This document shows, one piece after another, positions 1 to 11,779 of a stretch of 64,000 nucleotides of DNA. Every line of letters starts with the position of its first letter. Position 1 is the first letter of the stretch. Below the pieces are notes generated by a model. That model saw only the letters and a program-made list of their open reading frames with translations. It was not told the DNA's origin and made no database searches. The DNA lies in contig NC_052399.1 of NCBI RefSeq assembly GCF_009389715.1, positions 22,701,146 to 22,765,145 on the forward strand, in the 5' to 3' direction. Origin of the DNA: Phoenix dactylifera (taxonomy: Eukaryota > Streptophyta > Magnoliopsida > Arecales > Arecaceae). The position numbers and the translations under genes are program-made.

Positions 1-1840
1 ACAATAACTACATGACGCAGCAAGGAAGGGCAGGTGCAATGAGTTCTGAAAATTTTGACCATTCAATGCTGCACGGTAACATGTGCCATGTGGGGATGCA
101 TGGCAAAGCAAACTTGATAGGCATGTGCCATGTGCATTCTATGCATCATGGATATTGATGCACCACGTGGCAATCAGTTAGCGTACTTATCATGTTTTTC
201 AAAACCTACAGTTGTAGACAAAAGAGGCATTACAATTACGGGATTTATGGTTTCCAACTTAAATGAAGAGAATGTAGTTGTGGATGCACGAGAAGGATTA
301 ATGTCTTGAGATAACAGCAGATGTGGGCTTGGCTGGCGCTATACCAACAAGTTGGGTCCCGTCGTTATAGTTTCAAGATCACAAATTAATCCGAACAAAA
401 CCTAGTAACTTTCTAACTCACTCCCCTTCCTAATATTGCTCTTCTAACAATTATTAAGTAATTACATGGAAAATGCTTTCTACTTCAATCTCAACCCAAG
501 CTGCAAATCTACCTTTCTCTATGCCATAACCCAGCAAGAGGACTCCGGCTTCATCCCAAGTTCACCTCTTCTCTCTAGCTCTCTCTCTTCTTCTTCTTTT
601 TCTTTTTTTTTCCTTTTCTTTTTTTTTTCTCTCCTGCATGAATACATGCACACTTGCCAACCTGATCTCGTTAAATCTAAGCACACCACTGCACGTTCTC
701 AACATCAAGTCCATCCTGCATAAGGCACATACATGTACAAATAGAAACAAAAATCATATGGGACGAGACTCATTTTTAGCCACATTTCTTCTAGTGCCTA
801 GCTTAAATAGAAAATCCAAAAGTTAAATAAGAATAAAACTCTTGCTACTAGCAGAATTCGTTAATTTTATAACTTAAAAAAAATATACGAGATGATTAAT
901 TACTTGATGTATATCACGCCGTATAGTGAGTACCAATAAAAATCTTATTCTAAAAACTGTGTATCGATTTGCTTGGAAATGTATATTAGATCACTGCTAA
1001 AAGTGTATCAGATAAGCTTGCAGTATGCATCACAAAGTCGACAAGTGTGTATCGCTGGTCATATAGTGTGTTGGTGAATATGATATTTTGAAAACTATGT
1101 ATTAATTAGTTTGAAAGTGTGTATTACATTGCTAGATGACTAATTTGATAAGTATGTATTATCTGACTATGTACTATATACTAGTGAACATTATATTCTA
1201 AAAATTATGTATTGATTTACCTAAATATGTGTATTGACTTGTTAAATAACTAATTTATTTGGTGTGTATTACTTGGCAATACAGTATGCACTATAATTTT
1301 TTTTAATCACACAATTGATGACTAAGAAATTTATAATTTTTGGATTTTTTTAAAATACATACTAAAAAAATGTTGCAAAATAAGAAGTCTACTTTTTTTT
1401 TTTTTTCCCTTCTTCGGTGCTGGTCTCATATGATTTTTGTCCTACAAATAGTGCGTAGGTCAACACTGTTGTCTTCGATTTATGTAAAAATCTCAGCATA
1501 CTTCATTCTTTTCTTTTTATTGGTATCTAGTAGAGAAACTAATATTGATGGTTGGTAGAAAAAACCTGAGGTATTAAGATACGGAAACTAGAGATTGCCG
1601 TAGCCTTCTCCCGCCGAACCCTTAAACTATGGGAATTCCATTGAACATCTGGAACCTACTTAATTTACTCTGCATCATAACGCTAATAAAATTCTTGGAA
1701 ACGTGCATTTAGGGTAAAAGGGGCGGATGATCGAGTGGGTGGCAAAACAATCTCGGATGGCAAAGGGGGAAATTATACTAATTTCTGGAATTATAATTCT
1801 AATTTCTCATGAGGAAGGCCGGTGTTTCGCCGACAACCAA
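1..1840. other. intergenic DNA, no gene seen
   Basis: The sequence is AT-rich with homopolymer tracts and a CT-rich patch near 560-640. The open frames here are short, low-complexity and match no family I know. The only organised signal is the imperfect repeat listed at 950-1290. Confidence 0.6.
950..1290. repeat. imperfect GTGTATT-rich tandem repeat
   Basis: The phrase 'aaaa(c/t)T(g/a)TGTATtgattt' recurs near 951, 1090 and 1200. Shorter GTGTATT/ATGTATT motifs lie between, giving a degenerate unit of roughly 110-140 bp. No coding potential or terminal structure is visible. It may be a decayed minisatellite or part of an old transposon. Confidence 0.45.
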
Positions 1841-1979
1841 TGAGGAACGAGGAGGGTCTGGGTAACAGCGATGAGCGGATGAGTTGGATCCCTTCGGGCA
1901 CGGATATCTTTGGGTCCAGCAAATCCGTCTGACCAAACGCTCCGGAGTCATATTACTTGGAAAGTTCACTCCTTCAATC

Positions 1980-2852
1980 AGAGGGCGGCGCTCTGCTACG
2001 GGCTCCGGCTGTTCGGCACGGGCAAGGCCCTAGGTCCTCCCTTCTCCTCCGCTCCCCGCCGGCGTTGCCGCAGATCAACCCTTCTCTCCGCCTTCCCACG
2101 GCAACCGGACCCTCGTGTTCTCCGTCGCAGGTCCATCTCTCCTTCATCCCAGTTCTGTGAGTGGTTTCTTGGTGCCTCAAACCCTAATTCAAGATCTGTG
2201 ATTTTCTTGACATCGGCTTCCTTGACAGATCCCTTGTTCTCTCCTCCTTCTGCGGCCTGGCCAATCTTTTTGTTCCCTCCTGACGGAGCCGCAAATTTGA
2301 GAAAAAAAGTGGTTCTTTGTCTTTCTTCGTGGAGCCCTCTGTCGCTACAGCTCTTCCCAGGGGCGAAGATGCGAAGAAAGAGGACGGGTAAGAGGGTTAC
2401 GAAGTTATTTTTGCCCAGATTCAAAAGTTAGTAATCCCTAGATCGGTATTTTCTTGGGGGGACAAAACGCAAGTATTCGAGGAAAATACGAATTTTGAAC
2501 CGACATTTCATAGTTGAAAGCAGTTTCACGGATTAGGAGAAGTTCTGGAACCTGTAGCTGTTCAAGAACCCTTGTCTTTCTGAAAGACTGGCGGGAAGTA
2601 AATTATTAAGGCTTAATCAAAGTCAAGATATTAAACTGGACCGAGCTCAAGTATGGTATTTGAAGGCACCAGAGTCTATGTTCAATCGCCTCTTTTAGCC
2701 CATTACCTGGTTTCAATTTCTTTGGCTGACAATTTGCTCGGCATAGTAATAAGAAGGTTCTTCTTGCTTGTCACCCTGGTGCTAAGTTATTCCTTATTGG
2801 CTGCTAGATTTTGGATTTGACTTATCTATTTAGCTTCTCTCTTGTTGGTTTG
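1980..2852 (+). promoter_or_regulatory. putative promoter-proximal leader and 5' part of a leader intron of the translocator gene
   Basis: A GC- and CT-rich stretch (about 1980-2430) stands out from its AT-rich surroundings and resembles a plant 5' untranslated leader. Sequence after about 2430 becomes T-rich and intron-like, then is cut at 2852 by the retrotransposon and resumes after 15276. The first coding exon at 16017 follows a plausible acceptor (AATAACAG, ending near 16007). I infer a leader exon here and an intron now holding the 12.4-kb element. Short ORFs on both strands look like by-products of the GC content. No TATA box is obvious. Transcript data would be needed to fix the exon edges. 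Confidence 0.4.
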
Positions 2853-2919
2853 TGTTACGGGGGAACTTAGCCACCATGCCCCACGTGACCGGCACGCGCG
2901 CCCAGAAAGACTACGGCTG

Positions 2920-3195
2920 CCCCTTGATCCAGCAATCCGACCTCGGGTCGGATATCTTCGGCTCCGCAGTCCGACCCCGAGTCGGCTGCCCCTTGATCCA
3001 GCAATCCGACCTCGTGTCGGATATCTTCGGCTCCGCAGTCCGACCCCGAGTCGGCTGCCCCTTGATCCAGCAATCCGACCTCGGGTCGGATATCTTCGGC
3101 TCCGCAGTCCGACCCCGAGTCGGTTGCCCCTTGATCCAGCAATCCGACCCCGAGTCGGTTGCCCCTTGATCCAGCAATCCGACCTCGGGTCGGCA
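2920..3195 (+). repeat. 69-bp tandem repeat in the 5' LTR, followed by 35-bp units
   Basis: Units start at 2920, 2989 and 3058 (period 69), followed by 35-bp half-units from 3127. Each long unit holds inverted pieces such as CCGACCTCGGGTCGG and CCGACCCCGAGTCGG that could fold. The 3' LTR keeps only two 35-bp units, so the 69-bp array expanded in this LTR or contracted in the other. Confidence 0.9.
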
Positions 3196-3438
3196 ATCTC
3201 TTGACAACAACAGACTGTTCTCCTGAGGCACGCCGCGGCCTCCTGCTCCACTACTCCCTGCAACGGCCGAATCCGGCGCTGCCCCACGATCCCCTGTAAC
3301 AACCGTACGAAGCGGAGCTCCACTACGCCCTGCCATGGCCGTACCCGGCGCTGCCCCACGACGCCCTGTAACGGCCATGTCAGTGGCAACCCCATCGTGC
3401 CACACGATGACGAATCCCCAGAAAAATCCCCCAGCCTG

Positions 3439-3448
3439 ATATATATGG
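3439..3448 (+). promoter_or_regulatory. TATA-like box of the 5' LTR
   Basis: GATATATATGG lies about 240 bp before the LTR end and is repeated at the equivalent place in the 3' LTR (about 15023-15032). Position and sequence fit an LTR promoter driving the element on the plus strand. Confidence 0.5.
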
Positions 3449-3686
3449 GGCTGGGGGGAAGGGGGATGGTAAGCAAGATTCTCCATAGCATCATCTTACC
3501 TGCTACCTCTCCTTCTCCTTCGATTCCCTCTAACTTGATCGTCGGAGGGCCCCCACTACCCCAGTGGTGGTGCGAGGCTTGCTTGCAGGTTTTCCGGCGG
3601 AAGGTGGAGCGCAACGAAAGCAATTCAAAGGGAACCCCGTTCACACCGCTGTGCCAATCGTTCTCGGTTTGGACCCCCAGCAACAG

Positions 3687-3704
3687 TTGGCGCTAGAGGA
3701 AGGG
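3687..3704 (+). other. primer-binding site
   Basis: TTGGCGCTAGAGGAAGGG starts one base after the LTR end. TTGGCGC-type sites in this position are common in plant Ty3/Gypsy elements. Confidence 0.7.
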
Positions 3705-3849
3705 ACGGATCTCAGAGCGATCGTAATGGCACGGCGAGGTGGTCGTGGAGCTTTCAATGCTTCCGGTCGCGGGCCTCTCGCGCCACTGGCCGGGAGGCCG
3801 CTGCATCTCCAACACGCTCTCAGCAACACTCCACCGCCCCACCGCCCAT

Positions 3850-5420
3850 TCAGATGGTCGAAGCCGCCCAGTTCGACCAGCTAACCCAGCAGGTTCGCAC
3901 CCTCGCGGAGGCGGTGCAGAATCTGCAGGGTGCGATGTCCCGGGCGCCGCAGCGGGCTCAGGAGCCGCTGCTGCCTGAGCGTTCGCCTGTCCTCCTCAAC
4001 CCGCGCTCCTTCCTCTCCCATGGGGAGGAGCGCCGGCGCGAGGAGGATTCTCGAGCACGCTCCATTCTGCCGGGACCTTCCCACCGGAGCTGCGCGGGGT
4101 ACGAGAGGCGGGCCCGGGCGCGTTCCCAGACCCCCCAGTCCTCGAGGAACCCGCGCTCCAGTCGGTCCCCCTCTCGCCGCTCCTTGTCTCCCACCCACCG
4201 GTCGCGCTCCCTGGACCGGCGGGTGGACGATCTCCACCGACAACTCCAGGTCCTGAAGGGCCATTCCAAAGATCCCTTCGCCGACTTAGAGATCTCCTCC
4301 CAGCCGGCGCTCGCCTCGAGGATCCTGCGGACCCCGAATCCGCCGGGGTTCAAAATGCCGGCGATCGAGCCCTATGACGGGGCGGCGGATCCACGGGATC
4401 ACGTCGAGAGTTTCAGGACCCTTATGCTCCTCCACGGAGCATCAGATCCCCTTCTCTGCAAGGCTTTTCCGGCGACCCTCCGTGGCCCGGCGAGGGCATG
4501 GTTCGCCGGGCTGGAGGCTGACTCAATCCGGTCCTTCGACCAGTTCACTCGCCTCTTCATCACTCATTTCACCGTCAGTAGCCGGCGGCGACTGGTCTCC
4601 GACTCCCTCTTTGATGTCCGGCAAAACGAGGGAGAAAGCCTGCGGGATTATCTTACCCGCTTCAACAGGGCTACGCTGGAGGTCCGGAACCTGAGTCAGG
4701 AGGTAGCTCTTTCAGCCCTGAAGCGTGGCTTCCGGAAGGGCAGACTCACCTTCTCCCTGGACAAACGCCTGCCGCGGAGCTTCCCAGAGCTGTTGTCCCG
4801 GGCGAACCAGTATGCGGACGCCGAGGAGGCGGCCGCCCACCGGAGCAAGGAGGCCGCCGAGATCCCTCAAGAGCTTGGGAAGAAAAGGCGGAAAGAGGCA
4901 CGCCAGAGGAGGAGCCCGACGCCTCAGCGTCGGCGCAGAAGCCCGTCGCCGGCGAAGAACCACGGCGCCCCACGCCCTCGTTCTCCGCCCCGACGTTTTC
5001 ACCGGTACACCCCTCTCCTAACCCCCCGGGCCCAGATCCTTATGGAGATCAAGGGGCGGGAGGACCTCCCGGCCCCGAGACAGATGCGGAGGATCCCTGG
5101 GAAGAGGCCCTCCCGGGCGTACTGCGAGTACCACCGAGACCACGGCCACGACACGGAGGACTGCTTCCAGCTTCGGGACGAGATCGAGGCTCTCATCCGC
5201 CGGGGGCGTCTCGGTCGATATGTGAGCGACCGACGTCCCCCCGCAGACCCGCGTCCGGCCGACCCGGCCCCTCCGGAGCCTCGGGAGCAGAATCGACCCG
5301 TTGCGGGCGTGATCCACACTATCACTGGGGGCTGCCCCCGGCCCGTGAGGAACTCAGGGGGCTCGACAGAGGGTCAGGGGCGGCCGTCGCAAAGAGGCAG
5401 AGGGTCGGCAATGTAATCAC
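3850..5420 (+). mobile_element. gag region of the Tat element
   Basis: The region encodes a protein of about 520 aa. An Arg/Ser-rich N-terminal part precedes a retrotransposon gag domain with cues such as YDGAADPRDH, ARAWFAGL and a tail of helices (residues about 165-330). A C-terminal Cys/His motif of the EYHRDHGHDTEDC type is usual in Tat-lineage gag proteins. In the family, gag forms the cytoplasmic particle that packages the RNA. Confidence 0.85.
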
Positions 5421-5469
5421 CTTTTGTGATGAGGATGTAAAGGGGGTTCAGACCCCCCACGATGACGCC

Positions 5470-5900
5470 ATGGTGATCTCCCTCACTATGGCAAACTATG
5501 ATGTAAGGCGTGTTCTTGTGGATAGTGGAAGCTCAGCTGATATCTTGTTTTACGAGGCCTTCCAAAAGATGGGCTTGTCCAGACAATTGTTGCACAAAAT
5601 ATCCACCCCCCTCATAGGATTCACCGGTGACGCTGTCCCGGCGGAAGGTGTCGTTGAGCTGCCTGTGACTGCGGGCGTCGCACCCGCAGAAGCTACGGTG
5701 CGACTCGGGTTCTTGGTCGTCCGTGTTCCCTCGGCCTACAACGCTATCCTCGGACGACCCGGACTGAACGCCCTTCGCGCGGTGGTCTCTACGTACCACT
5801 TGCTCATGCGGTTCCCCACGGCGGTCGGGATCGGGGAGGTCCGAGGCGACCAACCGACCGCACGGCAATGTTTCCTAGCGACCCTCAAAGGGAAGAAGCC
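5470..5900 (+). mobile_element. aspartic protease region of the Tat element
   Basis: The coded sequence contains VLVDSGSSADILF, the D-[ST]-G active-site signature of retroviral-type aspartic proteases, followed by a hydrophobic ILGRPGLN segment that fits the C-terminal part of the fold. The protease normally matures Gag and Pol. Confidence 0.8.
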
Positions 5901-6169
5901 CGCAGAAGCCCTAAGCGTCGAGTCCCTTGATGCCAGAGACGAGGTGGCCTTGCGGCAGGGGGAGCCGGCCGAGGGTGTGGTCGAAGTTCCCTCGAGGAAG
6001 GCCGCCGGGACCGGGTGGTCCGGGTCGGCGCCAATCTCGACCCGGGAGCTCGGGCCCGGTTGGTGGAATTCCTCCGAGCCAATGCCGATGTATTTGCCTG
6101 GTCGGCGGCCGATGTACCTGGGATCGACCCGGAGGTCATTTCTCACGCCCTCAACGTCGACCCGACCCA

Positions 6170-7440
6170 CCGGCCAGTGAAGCAGAAGAAGAGACACTGT
6201 GCTCCGGATCGGATCCGGGTGGTCGACCAGGAGGTAGACAAACTCTTGGAGGCAGGATTCATAAGGGAGGTGAGTTACCCCGAGTGGCTGGCAAATGTTG
6301 TACTTGTCCGGAAGGCGAGCGGAAAGTGGAGGATGTGCGTCGACTATACCGACCTGAACAAGGCGTGCCCTAAGGATAGCTTTCCGCTTCCGCGGATAGA
6401 CCAACTGGTCGACGCGACTTCCGGATATCAGCTGCTGTCTTTCATGGACGCCTTCTCCGGTTACAACCAGATAATGATGGCCCCACAGGACGAGGAGAAA
6501 ACTGCCTTTATAACGGACCGGGGGCTGTACTGCTACAAGGTAATGCCCTTCGGTCTGAAGAACGCTGGCGCCACTTACCAGCGCCTCATCAACAAAATCT
6601 TCAAAGAGCAAATCGGCCGGAACATGGAGGTATACGTGGACGATATGCTGGTGAAGAGCCACCAGGCAGACCAGCACATCGTGGATCTGGAGGAGACTTT
6701 CACCACCTTACGGAAGTTTCGCATGAAGCTGAACCCAGCGAAGTGCGCCTTTGGCGCTTCGGCCGGAAGGTTCCTTGGTTTCATTGTCAACCAACGGGGT
6801 ATCGAAGCCAACCCGGACAAAATCAAGGCCATCCAAGGTATGTCCCCTCCGACCAAAGTAAAAGAAGTTCAGGAGCTCGCTGGAAGGGTCGCCGCGCTCG
6901 GACGATTTGTGGCAAAATCGGCCGAACGCTGCCAACCATTCTTCAAGGTGTTAAAACGCCCAAAAGACTTCCTCTGGACGGCCGAATGTCAAGCAGCATT
7001 CGACCAGCTCAAGGAATACCTGGCGTCTCCTCCTCTACTGTCCAAGCCGCAAGAAGGGGAGATGCTCTACCTCTATCTGGCGGTCTCCCCAACCGCGGTC
7101 AGTGCGGTGCTGGTTCGGAAAGAGGCAAAGCTCCAGAAGCCTGTGTACTACATCAGCCGGGTCCTACGGGACGCCGAGACGCGGTATACGAAGGCCGAAA
7201 AGATCGCCTTCGCGCTGCTGACCGCGACCAGGAGGCTCCGCCCCTATTTCCAGGCCCATTCTGTCACCCTCTTAACTGATCAACCGTTACGACAGATCCT
7301 CAGCAACCCCGAGAATGCGGGACGACTGGTGAAGTGGGCAGTAGAACTCGGTGAGTTCGACATCCGCTACCAGCCTCGACCCGCCATCAAGGCCCAGGTG
7401 CTCGCGGACTTCCTCGCTGAGTGCACGGTGCAGGAGGCGG
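6170..7440 (+). mobile_element. reverse transcriptase and first RNase H of the Tat element
   Basis: Canonical RT blocks are readable: CVDYTDLNKACPKD, FMDAFSGYNQI, MPFGLKNAGATYQ and the catalytic YVDD box (near 6630-6650). They are followed by the connection region and a Ty3-type RNase H (YISRVL, KIAFALL, LLTDQPL). Domain order RT then RNase H then integrase places the element in Ty3/Gypsy rather than Ty1/Copia. Confidence 0.93.
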
Positions 7441-7479
7441 AACCTAGACCGCCGGAAACGCCCAGCCTCGACCTCCCGA

Positions 7480-7770
7480 CCTGGACGCTTCACATCGATG
7501 GGTCGTCGAACCCCGAGGGTGGAGGGGCCAGGCTGGTCCTTACCAGTCCTGATGGAGTGATAGCCGAGTATGCCTTGAGGTTTGGATTTCCAGTTACCAA
7601 CAACGAGGCGGAATACGAGGCCCTAGTCGCAGGACTCAAACTCACCGGGGAGCTCGGCATCCGGCGTTTGAAGGTCTTCACCGACTCCCAGCTGGTGGTC
7701 GGGCAGGTCCGTGGGGAGTTCGAGGCCCGGAGCCCGACCATGCAGAGCTACGTCCGGAAGGTGCAAGCAC
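7480..7770 (+). mobile_element. second, archaeal-type RNase H of the Tat element
   Basis: The stretch encodes LHIDGSSNPEGGGA, NNEAEYEALVAGL and KVFTDSQLVVGQV, which carry the D, E and D positions of type-1 RNase H. This extra RNase H between the Ty3 RNase H and integrase is the hallmark I used to assign the Tat lineage. Confidence 0.85.
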
Positions 7771-8089
7771 TCATTCCCGACCTCGGCAGTGTCGACATCC
7801 AGCAAGTCCCCAGAAGATGCCAGGGCCGACAGGTTGTCCCGCTTGGTGGGCGCAGAGGCGCACAACTTGTCGAGGGCAATCTACCTAGAGACCCTGGATG
7901 CCCCGAGCATCGGCGAGGCTGGAGCGGTGATGGCGATTGATCCGGAGCCGTCTTGGATGGACCCGCTCGTCGCCTACCTCGCCGAAGGGATCCTCCCTGA
8001 AGACGAAGATCAAGCTCGGCGACTCGTCAAGAAGTCCGCCCACTACGTACTCTATGAAGGGAGGCTGTATCGGACCTTGTTTACCGCCC

Positions 8090-9190
8090 CCCTCTTAAGG
8101 TGCCTCCGCCCCTCGGAGGCGGCCTACGTCCTCGGCGAAGTCCATGAGGGCGTCTGCGGATCGCACTCGGGGGCTAGGTCCTTGGCGCACAAGATCATGA
8201 GGCAAGGCTATTATTGGCCTACCTTGTTGGAGGACTCAAAGGATCACGTACGGAAATGCGACGCCTGCCAGCGCCACGCCAACGTCCAGAGAGTCCCTTC
8301 TGTCCCCTTGGCACCAATCACCGCACCCTGGCCCTTCGCACAGTGGGGAATGGATATCCTCGGACCATTCCCCGTCGCTTCCGCCTAGCGGAAATTCTTG
8401 ATTGTTGCAATCGACTACTTCACCAAGTGGGTGGAGGCAGAGCCGCTGGCCACTATTACGGAGGCGCAAGTCCGGAAGTTCGTGAAGAAAAACATCATTG
8501 TCCGATTTGGGGTACCCCGGGTCCTCATCTCGGATAATGGTCGACAGTTCGACAACAAGCATTTCCGTGACTTCTGCGAGGAATTCGGGATCGAGCATCG
8601 GTTCACATCTGTGTCGCATCCCCAAACCAACGGTGAGGCCGAGGTGACAAACCGGACAATCCTCCAAGGAATTAAGGCGCGAATCGGTCGGACGGGGCAA
8701 GCTTGGGTCGAAGAACTCGAGAACGTCCTTTGGGCGTATCGGACCACGCATCTGACCCCTACCGGGGAGACGCCTTTCAGCCTAACCTATGGCACGGAAG
8801 CGGTTGTCCCCGTGGAGCTCGGACTCCCCTCGCCCCGGGTGGCTACGCACCGACCCGAGGCCAATTCGGAGCAACTCCGAGGAAACTTGGACCTCTTGGA
8901 AGAAGCGAGGAAAATGGCGCAGGTTCGGATGGCGATGTATCAGCGGAGGGTGGCCCGATATTATAACTCCAAGGTCCGACCAAAACTTTTCAGAATCGGA
9001 GATCTGGTGCTAAGGCGAGCCAAAGCATCTCAACCCGCGGAAGGTGGGAAGCTGGCGCCAAATTGGGAAGGCCCGTATAGGGTTCGCTGGGTAAACCGAC
9101 CTGGCTCCTACCAGTTGGAGGCCCTAGATGGTCGAGAAATTCCAAGGAGCTGGAATTCTGCTAACCTACGGGTGTATTACCAGTAGAAAG
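8090..9190 (+). mobile_element. integrase region of the Tat element
   Basis: A zinc-binding H-H-C-C module (HSGARSLAHK then CDACQRHAN) precedes the DDE core (VAIDYFTKWVEAEPL, ISDNGRQFDN, HPQTNGEAEVTNR). A C-terminal segment follows (PNWEGPYRVRWV) and ends near 9185. No chromodomain is visible, consistent with Tat rather than chromovirus lineages. Confidence 0.9.
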
Positions 9191-10272
9191 ACAAAGCCAG
9201 AAAGACAGTTCAAAAAATGTATAGTCCTTTTCATTTCAATAATTCCTGGTCGCAATGGCGTGTTCGTGTGATTACAAAGAATTCCCAGAGGGGGATTGGG
9301 GAGTAAAGAAAGTAAGGAAGAGGTGGGGACTCCGTAGAGTTGAAGATCCGGGATCCCGAACCCTCCACCCGAAGCAGCTGCAATCCCACCGGGCGTGGGT
9401 GCTTCTCCCCGGAGGCGCCATCGACGCCTCACGCAAAAGACGAAGAGCCGGCGCGGACGAAGAAGAAGTGGACGAAGGAGGAGTTCACACTGCTCCTAGA
9501 GGAACGCCACCTCCAAAGGATATTCCGGCCCTCCCCAAGAGAAGGGGAGGGAAGGAATACAAGGGAGAAGAGCGCGAGGAGGCGCGATCCCGGATGAAGC
9601 GTCTGGCGCAGAGCTCAATCGGGAGGTGGGACGGAAAAGAGGGGGGATGTGATCCCGGATGAAACGCCTAGAGCGGAGTTCCACCGGGGAGAATCTCCCC
9701 GTTGATCCCAGATGAAACGGCTAGTTGGCGGAAGTCGCGAGGGGCGCACCTCCCGTTCTTCCGGCAGGGGCTTCCCAGCCACGCACCGGAGAGGAGGTCC
9801 ACGATCCATGGCAACCTGAACAGCTCCGGCTTGGCAGGCTCCACCGCACCTGCCCTTATATTTATAGCCAAACTGTGGCCCCCCGGTCGTTCCGATGCGG
9901 GTGGCTCCAATAAATGCGGGCGCATCGAATCCGGAGCCGTTCCGGCTCTCGAGGCGTATCCTCCCACGACCTCCTAAGCGTCGTTCTCCTTAATTGCATT
10001 CTTCATGCAGGACACTCCGGGCGGCGTGTATCCCACGGCACCCGTATCTCCGTACGCGCTCAAGCCGCATCCGCCTCGAAGAACGCGCGTATCGCGGCCG
10101 CTTAACTGGCACTCCTCGCAAGCAGCAACTGGCCGATCCGATTTTCCAGGTAACGCCTCAATTAGCATTTAATAGCCTTCTGGTGTTCCTCAGGCGACGC
10201 GTCGAGAGGAGGAGAAATACGATCGCAGCTGGCCACGGAGAAACCCCGTCGAGCGGCAAGTGATAGGCGCGC
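9190..10272 (+). other. post-integrase noncoding spacer of the Tat element
   Basis: About 1.1 kb of GC-rich sequence without a recognisable product. The phrase 'GATCCCGGATGAA' or a close variant recurs (about 9586, 9652, 9705), so it contains short diverged direct repeats. It leads into the tandem array at 10273. Confidence 0.6.
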
Positions 10273-11361
10273 GACCAACGAGCGGAATTCCCCGAGGCTC
10301 AGTCCTCGGATGCCAGGCTAACCCGATGATCATCCCGGGAGCAGACTAGCCTGAAGCCCCGACCGGTCGCCTCGGCTTGCGCCAGCCTTGGCCGACCAAC
10401 GAGCGGAATTCTCCGAGGCTCGGCCCTCGGATGCCAGGCTAACCCGATGATCATCCCGGGAGCAGACTAGCCTGAAGCCCCGACCGGTCGCCTCGGCTTG
10501 CGCCAGCCTTGGCCGACCAACGAACGGAATTCCCCGAGGCTCGGCCCTCGGATGCCAGGCTAACCCGATGATCATCCCGGGAGCAGACTAGCCTGAAGCC
10601 CCGACCGGTCGTCTCGGCTTGCGCCAGCCTTGGCCGACCAACGAGCGGAATTCTCCGAGGCTCGGCCCTCGGATGCCAGGCTAACCCGATGATCATCCCG
10701 GGAGCAGACTAGCCTGAAGCCCCGACCGGTCGCCTCGGCTTGCGCCAGCCTTGGCCGACCAACGAGCGGAATTCTCCGAGGCTCGGCCCTCGGATGCCAG
10801 GCTAACCCGATGATCATCCCGGGAGCAGACTAGCCTGAAGCCCCGACCGGTCGCCTCGGCTTGCGCCAGCCTTGGCCGACCAACGAGCGGAATTCTCCGA
10901 GGCTCGACTCTCGGATGCCAGGCTAACCCGATGATCATCCCGGGAGCAGACTAGCCTGAAGCCCCGACCGGTCGCCTCGGCTTGCGCCAGCCTTGGCCGA
11001 CCAACGAGCGGAATTCTCCGAGGCTCGGTCCTCGGATGCCAGGCTAACCCGATGATCATCCCGGGAGCAGACTAGCCTGAAGCCCCGACCGGTCGCCTCG
11101 GCTTGCGCCAGCCTTGGCCGACCAACGAGCGGAATTCCCCGAGGCTCGGCCCTCGGATGCCAGGCTAACCCGATGATCATCCCGGGAGCAGACTAGCCTG
11201 AAGCCCCGACCGGTCACCTCGGCTTGCGCCAGCCTTGGCCGACCAACGAGCGGAATTCCCCGAGGCTCAGTCCTCGGATGCCAGGCTAACCCGATGATCA
11301 TCCCGGGAGCAGACTAGCCTGAAGCCCCGACCGGTCGCCTCGGCTTGCGCCAGCCTTGGCC
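10273..11361 (+). repeat. nine 121-bp tandem repeats inside the Tat element
   Basis: Units begin GACCAACGAGCGGAATT at 10273, 10394 and every 121 bp, with a tenth partial start at 11362. The units are nearly identical. Each holds a CCGAGGCTCGG...CCTCGG inverted patch and is open for 81 codons on the minus strand. That openness comes from base composition, since 121 is not divisible by three and the frame shifts from unit to unit. Satellite-like arrays downstream of integrase are known in Tat-lineage elements. Confidence 0.95.
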
Positions 11362-11374
11362 GACCAATGAGCGG

Positions 11375-11604
11375 AATTTCCTGAGGCCTAACCCTCGGAT
11401 GCCTGGCCTAGCGCCGGAGGAATTTCCTGAGGCCTAACCCTCGGATGCCTGGTCTAGCGCCGGAAGAATTTCCTGAGGCCTAACCCTCGGATGCCTGGCC
11501 TAGCGCCGGAAGAATTTCCTGAGGCCTAACCCTCGGATGCCTGACCTAGCGCCGGAAGGATTTCCTGAGGCCTAACCCTCGGATGCCTGGCCTAGTGCCG
11601 GAGG
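11375..11604 (+). repeat. five 46-bp tandem repeats, related to the 121-bp unit
   Basis: Units start at 11375, 11421, 11467, 11513 and 11559. The 46-bp motif (aatttCCTGAGGCCTAacCCTCGGATGCCTGG) resembles the first third of the neighbouring 121-bp unit (aattCCCCGAGGCTCagTCCTCGGATGCCAGG). It therefore looks like a shortened derivative amplified separately. Confidence 0.9.
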
Positions 11605-11779
11605 AACTTCAAGAGTCAGGAGTCGGCGAGACGCTACCAAGAGTTAAAAAGAGGAAGGACGAAAGTGAAATGAGGAAATACTTTGTTTGCATTAACTTTC
11701 GTTGCATCAGGGCCGAGACCCATACAACATGGCAAAACGCCAACATACAAAGAAAAGAACAAAGAAAAAGTACAGAGGG

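Larger units (their letters stand above)
2853..3685 (+). repeat. 5' LTR of the Tat element (833 bp)
   Basis: It opens TGTTACGG and closes CAACA, matching the copy at 14640-15271. It is about 200 bp longer because it carries three extra 69-bp units (see 2920-3195). Outside that array the two LTRs are nearly identical. Confidence 0.93.

Noticed and set aside
466-826. Short ORFs on both strands around a CT-rich tract
   Set aside because: Low-complexity Ser/Phe or Arg/Lys peptides produced by the pyrimidine run. No homologous family was recognised.
1910-2431. 173-codon plus-strand ORF and opposing 142-codon minus-strand ORF near the first gene's leader
   Set aside because: Both lie in GC/CT-rich sequence and show no family features. 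The stretch is better explained as an untranslated leader.
10330-11301. Seven identical-looking 81-codon minus-strand ORFs at 121-bp spacing
   Set aside because: They are the 121-bp tandem repeat read in shifting frames. 121 is not a multiple of three, so they cannot form one protein, and they exist because the unit lacks stops by composition.
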